DNA of 64,000 nucleotides from Agromyces fucosus. GTDB lineage: Bacteria > Actinomycetota > Actinomycetes > Actinomycetales > Microbacteriaceae. A model generated the notes under the pieces. The model did not search any database and was not told the DNA's origin. It saw nothing but the letters and a program-made list of their open reading frames with translations. Shown in pieces: positions 16,412 through 24,864 of the stretch. How positions within the stretch are numbered: the stretch's first letter is position 1; the number at the start of each line of letters is the position of its first letter. The stretch is from NCBI RefSeq assembly GCF_004134865.1, contig NZ_SDPO01000003.1:186001-250000 (forward strand). Direction: 5' to 3'. The position numbers were made by a program, and so were the translations under genes.

Positions 16412-16459
16412 GTGTCCTGCAAATTCTCCGCACTGATCATTCGGCCCCGCACCGCCTGA
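16412..16459 (+). CDS. erm leader peptide, 15 residues
   Basis: GTG at 16412 opens a 15-codon frame that ends with TGA at 16457-16459, encoding MSCKFSALIIRPRTA. The start lies eight bases behind the -10 box, so the transcript probably begins at or a few bases before the GTG and the peptide is read leaderless. It combines a hydrophobic LII stretch with an RPR triplet. Known macrolide-arrest peptides use either an IFVI/IAVV-type or an RLR-type stretch, which makes Ile9-Arg13 a natural stalling zone. The peptide's stop codon lies inside the first hairpin of the attenuator. Size, position before erm and structure are seen; drug-dependent arrest is inferred. Confidence 0.7.
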   Translation: MSCKFSALIIRPRTA

Positions 16460-16563
16460 GGCGGAGCGACCGAACCATCACACGCGTCCCTCCGCCTCGG
16501 CCATGACGACCCTGGCCGCGGTGCCCGTTCGGCGCGCCCGGCTGACGATCCTCGCCAGCGGAG
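16452..16563 (+). promoter_or_regulatory. Four-segment translational attenuator before erm
   Basis: Segment 1 is CCGCC (16452-16456), inside the leader frame; segment 2 is GAGGCGGAG (16458-16466); segment 3 is CTCCGCCTC (16490-16498); segment 4 is GCGGAG (16558-16563), the ribosome binding site of erm. Pairing 1-2 with 3-4 hides the erm site. If a stalled ribosome covers segment 1, the 9-base perfect (11 with flanks) 2-3 helix can form and free segment 4. This is the classical ermC scheme in a different sequence. Confidence 0.68.
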
Positions 16564-16569
16564 TTCTCA

Positions 16570-17466
16570 TTGCGTACGCACAACCCTTCTTCTCTTCCCT
16601 TCTCGTCTTCTGCCTCCCGTTCCGGTCGGTCCGCCCGTTCGCAACGGGCACCGATCCCGTCGTCGGCGCTTGCACGACCGGCGTTCGGCGGCCGCCAGGA
16701 GCTCGGCCAGAACTTCCTCGTCGATCGCCGCGTCGTCGACGGGTTCGTCGCCCTGACGGCCGCCACTCGCGGCCCGATCGTCGAACTCGGCGCCGGCAGC
16801 GGCGCGATCACCCGCGAACTCGCGGCGCTCGGCCGGCCGCTCACCGCGATCGAGATCGACGGGCGCCGGGCCGGTTCGCTCCGTCGTGAGTTCGAGCACG
16901 ACGCCGACGTGACGATCCTCGAGGCCGATGCGCTCGCGTGGCGGTTTCCCGCGGCACCCCACGTCGTCGTCGGCAACGTGCCGTTCCATCTCACGACGGC
17001 CATCATGCGATCGCTCCTCGCCCGCGGGCACTGGACCGACGCGATCCTGCTCACCCAGTGGGAGGTCGCGCGGCGCCGGTGCGGGGTGGGCGGTTCGAGC
17101 CTGCTCACGGCTCAGTGGGACCCGTGGTTCACGTTCCGCCTGCACGAGCGCGTGCCGGCTCGGGCGTTCAGGCCGGCGCCGTCGGTCGACGGCGGTGTCT
17201 TCACGATCGAGCGGCGCCATGAGTCGCTCGTGCCGACGGCAGACCGTTCCGCGTACCAGGCGTTCGTCGCCGAGGTCTACCGCGGGAAGGGGCGCGGGCT
17301 CGCGCAGATCCTCCGCCGCACCTCGCGGCCGGTGCCCGCTGAGCGGGTTCGCGGGCTACTGAGCTCGGCGGGTGTCGCTGCCGACGTGTTGCCGAGCCGG
17401 CTCACCGGCGCGCAATGGGCCGCACTCTGGGCCGGGTTGCGCCCGACTACCGGAGGTCGCGGCTGA
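16570..17466 (+). CDS. Erm-family 23S rRNA (adenine-N6)-methyltransferase
   Basis: The 298-residue methyltransferase has ELGQNFLVD near residue 45, the SAM-binding VELGAGSGAI near 71-80 and the catalytic NVPF (about residue 135) of adenine-N6 methylases. The following LLTQWEVARRRCGVGGSS and PWFTFRLHERVPARAFRPAPSVDGG fit Erm rather than KsgA. It would methylate A2058 of 23S rRNA and give macrolide-lincosamide-streptogramin B resistance. A TTG start at 16570 follows GCGGAG by six bases; no ATG or GTG precedes the core in frame. The first 43 residues are a Ser/Arg-rich tail. Composition equals its neighbours, so it looks resident rather than recently acquired. Confidence 0.85.
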   Translation: MRTHNPSSLPFSSSASRSGRSARSQRAPIPSSALARPAFGGRQELGQNFLVDRRVVDGFVALTAATRGPIVELGAGSGAITRELAALGRPLTAIEIDGRRAGSLRREFEHDADVTILEADALAWRFPAAPHVVVGNVPFHLTTAIMRSLLARGHWTDAILLTQWEVARRRCGVGGSSLLTAQWDPWFTFRLHERVPARAFRPAPSVDGGVFTIERRHESLVPTADRSAYQAFVAEVYRGKGRGLAQILRRTSRPVPAERVRGLLSSAGVAADVLPSRLTGAQWAALWAGLRPTTGGRG

Positions 17467-17674
17467 TGCGGATGCCGAACGGGTGCGGGCCGGCGGCGAA
17501 CCACACGATGGAGCCGACGAGCGGGAAGCAGATCACCGCGATCGCCCAGATCCAGCGCTCGAGTTCGTTCAGCTCATCGCTGCGGATGATCAGCGACACG
17601 ACCCAGACGATGGCGGCGAGGTACGCGATGCCGACGATGATCGCGAGGAGGTTCCACACGAAGAATCCGTCCAT
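17447..17674 (-). CDS. PLDc_N-domain small membrane protein
   Basis: The 75-residue protein has two membrane helices and the end CFPLVGSIVWFAAGP, the pattern of the phospholipase D-nuclease N-terminal (PLDc_N) domain that also occurs as a stand-alone actinobacterial protein. The domain is a membrane anchor without catalytic residues. The gene converges on erm and overlaps its last 20 bases. Confidence 0.75.
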   Translation of the reverse strand: MDGFFVWNLLAIIVGIAYLAAIVWVVSLIIRSDELNELERWIWAIAVICFPLVGSIVWFAAGPHPFGIRISRDLR

Positions 17675-17769
17675 CGTCTCGCTCTCATACGCCTGCCGGT
17701 CGGCCGTTGCGCCGACACCATGGCCGACAGGCTACCGCGAGAGCCGCGGCATCCGCTCGCGCCGGCGGC

Positions 17770-18063
17770 TCATGGAACTCGCCGACCGGGCTTCCCATCG
17801 TCGTCCCCGGTACCGCGTTCGGAGCCCTGCGTCTCCTGCTCCTGGATCGACTCGATGATCGAGTCCTGCAGTCCCCGCTGCCCGGTATGGAGCTCCTGGT
17901 ACTTCTCGCCGGCGCTCATGAGCGGCCCGAGTGCATGCCGGAGGCGCGAGCGGGTGCCACGCGGTGCGCGGAACCAGCGCACGACGATGCCGACCACGAT
18001 CGCGAGGGCGAACAGCGCGACCGGCACCCATATCAGGGCGAGCGGCCACGAATCGGGGGCCAT
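17770..18063 (-). CDS. Membrane-anchored protein with a charged tail
   Basis: The 97-residue product has one N-terminal membrane helix (about residues 8-28), then a basic stretch and a polar C-terminal tail that is predicted to be helical near LMSAGEKYQELHTGQRGLQDSIIESIQEQE. No family is recognised. ATG 18063 lies two bases after the stop of the NUDIX gene, so the two form an operon. Confidence 0.6.
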   Translation of the reverse strand: MAPDSWPLALIWVPVALFALAIVVGIVVRWFRAPRGTRSRLRHALGPLMSAGEKYQELHTGQRGLQDSIIESIQEQETQGSERGTGDDDGKPGRRVP

Positions 18064-18065
18064 GC

Positions 18066-18560
18066 TCAGAATCCGTACGGCGTGATCGGGGAGAGGGCGC
18101 CGTCGCGCAGCGCCTCGAGAATCGCGAGCTCGTGCGGCACCACGGGATCGGGCAGGGCGTCGAGCGGGAACCAGCGGAGCTCGACGGCCTTGTCCTCCAT
18201 GAGACTCGGCTCACCGCGCCATGCCGTCGCGCTGAAGAACACGTCGATGCGCTCCTCGATCGCGCGGTGCGGGTCGCCTCCCGTGCGGTGCATGACGGTC
18301 AGCACGGTGAGCGCCGACTCGTCGAGCTCGACGCCGAGTTCCTCGCGAGTCTCGCGCGCGGCGGCAGCCAGCAGCGACTCGCCCTGCTCGACGTGGCCGG
18401 CGGCACCGCACGCCCAGTGCTCGTCGAAGTAGCCCGTGCCGCGGCGCAGCTGCAGCAGCACCTCGTCGCCGCGCCGGAGCACGACGTAAGCGGCCGGGAT
18501 GACCGCGAAGCGACCATGGGACGCCGCGTAGGCCTCGGTGTACGACTCGGACTCGGTCAC
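18066..18560 (-). CDS. NUDIX hydrolase
   Basis: The 164-residue enzyme has a full Nudix box: Gly in AAGHVEQGES, Glu, then RETREELGVEL, which holds the magnesium-binding REUxEExGU core. It hydrolyses a nucleoside diphosphate linked to another moiety; the substrate is not given by the sequence. A GTG start at 18560 is the first in frame. A dispersed Microbacteriaceae repeat lies just upstream. Confidence 0.88.
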   Translation of the reverse strand: MTESESYTEAYAASHGRFAVIPAAYVVLRRGDEVLLQLRRGTGYFDEHWACGAAGHVEQGESLLAAAARETREELGVELDESALTVLTVMHRTGGDPHRAIEERIDVFFSATAWRGEPSLMEDKAVELRWFPLDALPDPVVPHELAILEALRDGALSPITPYGF

Positions 18561-18562
18561 GG

Positions 18563-18589
18563 GGTCTCGATACGCTTCGCTACTCGACC
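18563..18589 (+). repeat. Dispersed repeat, copy 1
   Basis: The element reads GGTCTCGATAC (18563-18573), GCTTCGCT, then ACTCGACC at its end. It shares both ends with the two elements at 50213-50293. It lies between the NUDIX gene start and the purL stop. Such elements occur in many intergenic places of Microbacteriaceae genomes. Confidence 0.75.
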
Positions 18590-18608
18590 AGCGGCTGAGC
18601 CGGTCGGG

Positions 18609-20963
18609 TCAGTAGCCGACGATGGGGCCGAACGCGTCGGCGAGCGGCGCGCGGTTGATGCCGCGCAGCTCGTCGATCGAGACGGTGAAGAGTCCCTGCA
18701 CCTCGAGGGCTCCGGATGTCGCGTCGGTCACGCCGATGCGGCGCACCGGGTAGTCGCGCCCATCGCAGAGGCCGCGGAACTTCACGTCGTCTTCGCGCGG
18801 TACCGTCACGATGACGCGGCCCGTCGACTCGGAGAAGAGCGCGGTGGCGAGGTCGATGTCGGCGTCGCCGGCGACCTCGTCGAGCACGACGCGGGCACCG
18901 AGGCCGAAGCGGCCGACCGCCTCGGCAAGGGCGATCGCGAGGCCGCCGTCGGAGAGGTCGTGCGCCGAGTCGATGAGGCCCTCGATCGCCGCCGCGTTCA
19001 GCAGCTCGGCGAGGCGCTTCTCACCGGCGAGGTCGACGGCCGGCGGGCGACCGCCGAGGTGGCCGTGCACGACGCCGGCCCACGCGGAGCCGTCGAGCTC
19101 GAGCGTGGTGTCGCCGAGGAGGTAGATGTTGTGTCCGTCGTCCTGCCATCCCGACGGGATGCGGCGGGCGACGTCGTCGATCACGCCGAGCACGGCGATC
19201 ACGGGCGTCGGGTGGATCGGCACGTCACCGGTCTGGTTGTAGAACGAGACGTTGCCGCCCGTCACGGGGATGCCGAGCTCGAGGCATCCGTCGCTGAGGC
19301 CTTCGACCGTCTCGGAGAACTGCCACATGACCTCGGGGTTCTCGGGGGAGCCGAAGTTCAGGCAGTCGGAGACGGCGGCGGGCACCGCGCCCGAGACGGC
19401 GACATTGCGGTACGCCTCGGCGAGTGCGAGCTTCGCACCCTGACGCGGGTCGAGCTGCGAGTAGCGGCCGTTGGCGTCGGTCGCGACCGAGACGCCGAGG
19501 CCGGACTCCTCGTCGACGCGCACCATGCCAGCGTCGTCGGGGTAGCTGAGGGCCGTGTTGCCGAGCACGTACTTGTCGTACTGGTTCGTGACCCACGCGG
19601 CATCCGCCTGGTTCGCCGAGCCGACGAGCTGCAGGAACTGCGCGCGGATCCCCTCGGGCGTCACCGGGCGGTCGAGCTTCGCGGCCGTGTCGGCCTGCAG
19701 GGCGTCGATCCAGGTGGGGTAGGCGACGGGACGCTCGTAGACCGGGCCGTCGACGGCGACGGTGCGCGGGTCGACGTTCACGATCTCCTGGCCGTGCCAC
19801 ATGATGCTCAGGCGACCCGTGTCGGTGACCTCGCCGAGCACGCTCGTCTCGACGTCCCACTTCTTGACGACCTCGAGGAAGCCGTCGAGCTTCTCGGGGC
19901 GCACGATCGCCATCATGCGCTCCTGGCTCTCGCTCATCAGGATCTCTTCGGGCGTGAGCGTCGGGTCGCGCAGCAGCACGTCGTCGAGCACGATCGCCAT
20001 GCCGCCGTCGCCGTTCGACGCGAGCTCGGAGGTCGCGCACGAGATGCCGGCCGCGCCGAGGTCTTGGATGCCCTCGACGAGGTCGCCCGCGAAGAGCTCG
20101 AGGCAGCACTCGATGAGCACCTTCTCGGCGAAGGGGTCGCCGACCTGCACCGCGGGGCGCTTGGTCGGGCCACCCTCGTCGAAGCTGTCGGACGCGAGGA
20201 TCGACGCGCCGCCGATGCCGTCGCCGCCCGTGCGGGCGCCGAAGAGCACGACCTTGTTGCCGGCGCCCTTGGCGTTGGCGAGGTGCAGGTCTTCGTGGCG
20301 CATGACGCCGACCGCGAGGGCGTTCACGAGCGGGTTCGCCTGGTACACCGGGTCGAACCAGGTCTCGCCGCCGATGTTCGGCAGGCCGAGGCAATTGCCG
20401 TAGAAGCTGATGCCCGAGACCACGCCGTGCACGACGCGCGCGGTGTCGGGGTGGTCGATGGCGCCGAAGCGCAGCGCGTCCATGACGGCGACCGGGCGTG
20501 CACCCATCGAGATGATGTCGCGCACGATGCCGCCGACGCCGGTCGCGGCGCCCTGGAACGGCTCGATGTAGCTCGGGTGGTTGTGGCTCTCGATCTTGAA
20601 GGTGACCGCCCAGCCCTCGCCGACGTCGATGACGCCCGCGTTCTCGCCCATGCCCACCATGAGGTTCTTCTTCATCTCGGGCGTGACCTTCTTGCCGAAC
20701 TGGCGAAGGTAGATCTTCGACGACTTGTAGGAGCAGTGCTCGCTCCACATGACGGAGTACATCGCGAGCTCGGCGCTCGTGGGGCGCCGGCCCAGGATGT
20801 TGCGGATGCGCTCGTACTCGTCGGGCTTCAGGCCCAGTGCGGCGTACGGCTGCTCCTTCTCAGGAGTGGTGGCCGCGACCTCGACGGTGTCGAGCACCGG
20901 AGTCGTGGCGTTCCCCGAGCCGGTCGAGGGGGCAGCGGGGGAGGCTGTTGCTTCAGTGGTCAC
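18609..20963 (-). CDS. purL: Phosphoribosylformylglycinamidine synthase subunit PurL
   Basis: The 784-residue enzyme is the large ATP-dependent subunit of FGAM synthase in step 4 of purine synthesis. It uses glutamine-derived ammonia from PurQ with PurS as bridge (both encoded at 37.7-38.7 kb). Visible are [12 protein letters not shown] with the catalytic His, [36 protein letters not shown] and [15 protein letters not shown]. Length matches the small-PurL type. GTG 20963 was chosen because homology starts soon after and a GGAG lies upstream. The open frame runs further to 21227 without support. The N-terminal 30 residues are Thr/Ala-rich and poorly conserved. Confidence 0.96.
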   Translation of the reverse strand: MTTEATASPAAPSTGSGNATTPVLDTVEVAATTPEKEQPYAALGLKPDEYERIRNILGRRPTSAELAMYSVMWSEHCSYKSSKIYLRQFGKKVTPEMKKNLMVGMGENAGVIDVGEGWAVTFKIESHNHPSYIEPFQGAATGVGGIVRDIISMGARPVAVMDALRFGAIDHPDTARVVHGVVSGISFYGNCLGLPNIGGETWFDPVYQANPLVNALAVGVMRHEDLHLANAKGAGNKVVLFGARTGGDGIGGASILASDSFDEGGPTKRPAVQVGDPFAEKVLIECCLELFAGDLVEGIQDLGAAGISCATSELASNGDGGMAIVLDDVLLRDPTLTPEEILMSESQERMMAIVRPEKLDGFLEVVKKWDVETSVLGEVTDTGRLSIMWHGQEIVNVDPRTVAVDGPVYERPVAYPTWIDALQADTAAKLDRPVTPEGIRAQFLQLVGSANQADAAWVTNQYDKYVLGNTALSYPDDAGMVRVDEESGLGVSVATDANGRYSQLDPRQGAKLALAEAYRNVAVSGAVPAAVSDCLNFGSPENPEVMWQFSETVEGLSDGCLELGIPVTGGNVSFYNQTGDVPIHPTPVIAVLGVIDDVARRIPSGWQDDGHNIYLLGDTTLELDGSAWAGVVHGHLGGRPPAVDLAGEKRLAELLNAAAIEGLIDSAHDLSDGGLAIALAEAVGRFGLGARVVLDEVAGDADIDLATALFSESTGRVIVTVPREDDVKFRGLCDGRDYPVRRIGVTDATSGALEVQGLFTVSIDELRGINRAPLADAFGPIVGY

Positions 20964-21098
20964 GAGTGGCGAGCTCCAGAGAACGGCGGCGGGCGGATGC
21001 CGCGGGGCGAATGCCTGACCCGACGAGTCTACCGGCCCGCTCACGTGAGCACGCCCGCGGTCCGCGTGGTGCTCAGCGCCCTCGCGCGCCCCGACCGG

Positions 21099-21154
21099 TA
21101 GAATGCTGAGTGGTCGTCGCATTCCCGGCGGCCCTGGGCGCGCACAAAGCGCGC
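21099..21154 (+). promoter_or_regulatory. Probable promoter and leader hairpin of the MFS gene
   Basis: TAGAAT at 21099-21104 is a good -10 box without a clear -35. It is followed by a hairpin of GCGCGC (21138-21143), loop ACAAA, GCGCGC (21149-21154). The leader to ATG 21226 would be about 115 bases long, unlike the leaderless genes elsewhere in the window. Confidence 0.4.
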
Positions 21155-21225
21155 AGTCGACCCGCCGTTGCGCTCGCGGAGCCCCGCCCCGCGCCCGCGG
21201 GAACGCCCTTCGTTCAGGTTTCCTC

Positions 21226-22443
21226 ATGACGCCGTCAACTCCGTACTACTCCACCTCCTCCACCCCGGCCGTGATGCCGCCCTTCCCGTGGCTGGGCCTC
21301 ATCGTGCTCGCCGCCGCGGTCTTCCTCTCGGTCACGATCGAGATGATCCCGACCGGCCTGCTGCCCGACATGAGCCGTGAGCTCGAGGTCGGCGAGCCGC
21401 TCATCGGCCTGCTCGTGACCGTCTTCGCGGCGACCGTCGTCGTGCTCACCGTGCCGCTCGCGAGCCTCACGAAGAAGGTGCCGCGCCGCACGCTCATCGT
21501 CATCAGCCTCGCCGTGCTCGCGGTCAGCTGCGTGCTCACCGCGCTCGCGCCCAACTACGGCACGGTGCTCGCCACCCGCATCCTCGGCGGTGCCGCCCAC
21601 GGCCTGTTCTGGTCGGTCGTCGGCGCATACGCCGGACACCTCGTACCGAAGGAGCAGCTGGCGCGCGCCGTGTCGATCAGCGTCGCGGGCGGTTCGCTCG
21701 CCTTCGTGCTCGGTGTGCCGCTCGGCACCGCGCTCGGCCAGGCCTTCGGCTGGCGCCTCGCGTTCGCCGGCATCGGCGCCCTGACTCTGCTCGGCGCGCT
21801 GCTCGTGTGGCGCTTCCTGCCTCCCGTGCGTCACCACGCCGGTGAAGCGGATGCCGCCCCCATCCGCTTGCGCAGCGACGCCACGTTCGTGCCGGTGCTC
21901 GTCGTCTGCCTCATCACGGCCGTCACGATGGTCGGCGCCTACACGTTCTACACGTACGTCGCGCCGTTCATCACCGACGTCATGGGCATGGCGCCGAGCG
22001 CGATCAGCCCGATGCTGCTCGCCTACGGCATCGCGGGCGCGGTCGGCCTGCTGCTCGCCGGCACGGTGCTCGGACGTCGCCCGACGGTCGGCCTCGCGGT
22101 CGCGCTCGTCGCGACGGCGCTCGGCGTCACGGGACTCGCGCTCTTCCCGCAGGTGCCGGGCGTGGGCATCGCCTGCTTCCTGCTGTGGGGCACGGCGTTC
22201 GGCGCCCTCCCGCCGATGCTCAACACGCGCCTGCTGCACTCGGCGTCCTCGCGCATCCGCGACGCCGCGGCATCCTTCTACACGACCGCGTTCAACTCCG
22301 GCATCGGCGGCGGCGCGCTTCTCGGCGCCATCCTCTTCGGCGTGATCGGCCTCGGCGGCCTGCCGTGGGTGTTCGTCGGACTGCTCATCTGCTCGACGAC
22401 CGCCCTCGTCTGGACGGCGCTCGTCAACCGCGTGCATCACTGA
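21226..22443 (+). CDS. MFS transporter of the DHA1/arabinose-efflux type
   Basis: The 405-residue protein has 12 hydrophobic helices and the MFS signature between helices 2 and 3 in [14 protein letters not shown], with [16 protein letters not shown] in helix 1 and [26 protein letters not shown] in helix 4. Relatives export sugars or drugs such as chloramphenicol; the substrate is unknown. ATG 21226 follows a weak AGG; no other start in frame precedes the first helix closely. It diverges from purL and converges on the AroE-like gene with seven bases between. Confidence 0.85.
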   Translation: MTPSTPYYSTSSTPAVMPPFPWLGLIVLAAAVFLSVTIEMIPTGLLPDMSRELEVGEPLIGLLVTVFAATVVVLTVPLASLTKKVPRRTLIVISLAVLAVSCVLTALAPNYGTVLATRILGGAAHGLFWSVVGAYAGHLVPKEQLARAVSISVAGGSLAFVLGVPLGTALGQAFGWRLAFAGIGALTLLGALLVWRFLPPVRHHAGEADAAPIRLRSDATFVPVLVVCLITAVTMVGAYTFYTYVAPFITDVMGMAPSAISPMLLAYGIAGAVGLLLAGTVLGRRPTVGLAVALVATALGVTGLALFPQVPGVGIACFLLWGTAFGALPPMLNTRLLHSASSRIRDAAASFYTTAFNSGIGGGALLGAILFGVIGLGGLPWVFVGLLICSTTALVWTALVNRVHH

Positions 22444-22450
22444 CGAGCGG

Positions 22451-23266
22451 CTACTCCACCCGTGAGAACGCGGCGGCGCGAGCGATCTGTTCGCGCGTGA
22501 GCTTCACGCCCGTGTAGCGCTCGAACTGCGCGGCAGCCTGCATCGCGTGCACCTCGGCGCCGCTGATCACGAGCTTGCCCGCCGCACGGCCGGCCGAGAC
22601 GAGCGGCGTCTCGGCGGGGAAGGCGACGACGTCGAACACGACGGATGCCGCGGCGACGTGCTCCTCCGAGAACGAGAGCGCCGAGGCATCCGCCCCCTGC
22701 ATGCCGAGCGGGGTGACGTTCACGAGGACGTCGGCGCCGGGCTCGGGGTCGGCGGCCGTCCAGGCGTAGCCGTACTGCTCGGCGAGCGCCGGGCCGAGCG
22801 ACGCGTTGCGCGCGAGCACCGTGACGTCGTCGAAGCCGGCACCGCGGAACGCCGCGACGACGGCCTTCGCCATGCCGCCCGATCCGCGCACGAGCACCGA
22901 CTGCGCCGGGTCGAGCCCGTTCTCGGCGATGAGCTCGGCGATCGCCTCGTAGTCGGTGTTCGACGCGGTGAGCACACCGCCGTCGTTCACGATCGTGTTG
23001 ACGGACTCGATCGCCGCGGCCGAGGGCTCGACGACGTCGACGAGCGGGATGACGGCCTCCTTGAACGGCATCGAGACGGAGCATCCGCGGATGCCGAGCG
23101 CCCTGATGCCGCGGACGGCGCCCTCGAGGTCGTCGGTCGTGAACGCCTTGTAGACGAAGTTCAGCCCGAGCTCGTCGTAGAGGAAGTTGTGGAAGCGGGT
23201 GCCGAGGTTCGACGGCCGGCCCGCGAGCGAGATGCAGACCGACATGTCCTTGTTGAGGATGGGCAT
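22451..23266 (-). CDS. Shikimate dehydrogenase-like protein (AroE superfamily), atypical
   Basis: The 271-residue protein has the AroE layout: an N-terminal substrate domain with SMPFKEAVIPL (catalytic Lys in the KE position) and SNTDYEA (the Asp partner), and an NADP domain with RGSGGMAKAVVAAFRGAG and NVTPLGMQ. However, the usual SxSPxxHN start is replaced by SLAGRPSNLGTRFHN, so the two serines that hold the shikimate carboxylate are not in the normal setting. It may act on shikimate or quinate, or on another hydroxy acid. A separate true AroE is likely elsewhere in the genome. Confidence 0.78.
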   Translation of the reverse strand: MPILNKDMSVCISLAGRPSNLGTRFHNFLYDELGLNFVYKAFTTDDLEGAVRGIRALGIRGCSVSMPFKEAVIPLVDVVEPSAAAIESVNTIVNDGGVLTASNTDYEAIAELIAENGLDPAQSVLVRGSGGMAKAVVAAFRGAGFDDVTVLARNASLGPALAEQYGYAWTAADPEPGADVLVNVTPLGMQGADASALSFSEEHVAAASVVFDVVAFPAETPLVSAGRAAGKLVISGAEVHAMQAAAQFERYTGVKLTREQIARAAAFSRVE

Positions 23267-23294
23267 GTCACCAGTCTGCGCTCTCCGGAACGGA

Positions 23295-23756
23295 TCAGGC
23301 CTCGCGGCCTCCGGGCGGACCGATCACGAGGAGGCCGGCGAAGACGACGACGATGCCGACGACCGCGAGCGAGACGAGCAGCACGGGGCGCGCGAGGAAC
23401 CAGCGGAGCAGCCCGTTGACCCAGTTCCCGTCGGCCGGGTGGTCGGTCTTCTCGCGGCGCCAGTCACCCTCGAGGTGCCCCTTGCGCACGAGCCACAGGT
23501 CGAAGGGGATGGTCGCGTAGGGCACGATCGCGGTGAGCACGGCGAAGGCGATGCGGCCGAGGTTCCAGCGCTGGTTCACGCCGACGATGACCGCCGTCAG
23601 GGCGTAGGAGAGGAACACGAATCCGTGGATCGAACCGCCGACCAGCACCGCCCACTCCACGCCCGCGGCGTACTTCAGGATCATCGCGACGATCAGGATC
23701 GTCCACGTGACGGCCTCGGCGAAGGCGAGGGCGCGGTAGAGGCGTTTCGGTGACAC
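23295..23756 (-). CDS. DUF3817 membrane protein
   Basis: The 153-residue protein has three to four helices. The phrases RALAFAEAVTW, GSIHGFVFLSY and VPYATIPFDLWLV match the DUF3817 family of actinobacterial membrane proteins, whose function is unknown. A GTG at 23756 has GGAG seven bases upstream and is the best start. The gene diverges from apt with about 114 bases between. Confidence 0.78.
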   Translation of the reverse strand: MSPKRLYRALAFAEAVTWTILIVAMILKYAAGVEWAVLVGGSIHGFVFLSYALTAVIVGVNQRWNLGRIAFAVLTAIVPYATIPFDLWLVRKGHLEGDWRREKTDHPADGNWVNGLLRWFLARPVLLVSLAVVGIVVVFAGLLVIGPPGGREA

Positions 23757-23870
23757 GGCGATCTCCAGAGTTCGGGGGATGATGCCATCCTCCCAGCCGC
23801 GTCTGGGCGGGCGCATCGAACGAAAGATTGATCCGTCGGATCGCCCAGCCGGCCGCGATAACCTTGGCCG

Positions 23871-24404
23871 GTGACCGAGCAGTCTGCACGCGAGCTCGTC
23901 TCGAGCCTCATCGCGTCGATCCCCGATTTCCCCCAACCCGGCGTGACCTTCCGCGACCTGACCCCGGTCTTCGCGAGCGGTCCGGCGCTGCACGCGCTCG
24001 GCACTTCGCTCACCGAGCCGTTCGCCGGCCGGTTCGACGTGATCGGCGGCGTCGAGGCGCGCGGCTTCCTCATCGCGGGTGCGGCCTCGGCGATCTGCGG
24101 TGCCGGCGTCCTCACCGTGCGCAAGGCCGGCAAGCTTCCGCGCGCCGTGCTGCGCGAGGACTACGCGCTCGAGTACGGCACCGCCGCACTCGAAGTGCAC
24201 GAGGGCGAGCTCCCGCCCGGCACCCGGGTGCTCATCGTCGACGACGTGCTCGCCACGGGCGGCACCGTCGGAGCCGCCGCGCGCCTCGTCGAGCGCGCCG
24301 GCTGGGAGGTCGCCGGCATCTCGGTCGCGCTCGAACTCGAGGGCCTCGGCGGCCGCGAGGCGCTCGGCGATCGCTACGAGATCTTCTCGCTCCTGCAGTA
24401 CTGA
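23871..24404 (+). CDS. apt: Adenine phosphoribosyltransferase
   Basis: The 177-residue enzyme shows the type I PRTase signature VLIVDDVLATGGT for PRPP binding, the Apt N-terminal IPDFPQPGVTFRDLTPV, the loop VEARGFLIAG and RKAGKLPRAVLREDYALEYG. It salvages adenine to AMP in the cytoplasm. GTG 23871 is the only suitable start. Here it stands alone, away from relA with which it is paired in many bacteria. Confidence 0.95.
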   Translation: MTEQSARELVSSLIASIPDFPQPGVTFRDLTPVFASGPALHALGTSLTEPFAGRFDVIGGVEARGFLIAGAASAICGAGVLTVRKAGKLPRAVLREDYALEYGTAALEVHEGELPPGTRVLIVDDVLATGGTVGAAARLVERAGWEVAGISVALELEGLGGREALGDRYEIFSLLQY

Positions 24405-24507
24405 GCGGCGGTCGAGCGAGCGGATGCCGCGGCGTCCGTCACGGCGGAACCGCCATGGTCGTCATGGACATTCCTTGGTAGCGTGTGCCACCGAACGAGG
24501 AGGTCCG

Positions 24508-24825
24508 ATGCGGGACAACATGCCGAAGCGAACGCTGTGGTGGGGCATCGGGCTGTCGGTCGGCGGTGCGTTGATGATCCTGCTCGTACCGCAGCTCATG
24601 TACGGGACCGTCTCGCCGCAGACCCAGCCCGAGGTGGGGCAGACGATCCTGTCGATCGTGCAGCTGGTGCTGAACGTCGTCCGCCAGCTCGTGCTGCCGC
24701 TCGGCACCGCGCTCATCGCGGCATCCCTCGTGATGTTCTACCTCGGCGGGCGCTCGAAGCCGACCGACGACGATCGCCCGAAGCGCTGGGTGCTGCCCGA
24801 GCCGGAACGCCGCACCGAGCGCTGA
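24508..24825 (+). CDS. Membrane protein of unknown function, two helices
   Basis: The 105-residue product starts at ATG 24508 after a perfect GAGGAGG site. Two hydrophobic helices (about 13-31 and 54-83) are followed by a basic, proline-containing tail. No family is recognised. A TAGCGT box at 24479-24484 could be its -10 element. Confidence 0.6.
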   Translation: MRDNMPKRTLWWGIGLSVGGALMILLVPQLMYGTVSPQTQPEVGQTILSIVQLVLNVVRQLVLPLGTALIAASLVMFYLGGRSKPTDDDRPKRWVLPEPERRTER

Positions 24826-24864
24826 ACCGCGAGCGCCGTCGGATGCGCTCCGCTCGGCGCCCGA

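Noticed and set aside
16503..16889. ATG at 16503 as a second erm leader peptide
   Set aside because: Its frame runs 320 bases into erm and has no ribosome binding site. The short frame at 16412 fits the promoter and the hairpins much better.
16570..17466. KsgA/RsmA instead of Erm
   Set aside because: The N-terminal KsgA phrases are missing, and the ARRRCGVGGSS and PWFTFRLHERVPARAFRPAPSVDGG parts match Erm. The leader attenuator also fits Erm.
17931..21101. Open frame of 1056 codons on the plus strand opposite purL
   Set aside because: It mirrors the codon structure of purL, is full of Arg, Val, Asp and Glu in an unordered mix, and spans several real genes. It is a GC-driven shadow.
21103..21225. 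N-terminal extension of the MFS protein from ATG 21103
   Set aside because: The extension is Arg-rich and not like a transporter start. It begins inside the -10 box and contains a hairpin, so it is more likely the 5' leader.
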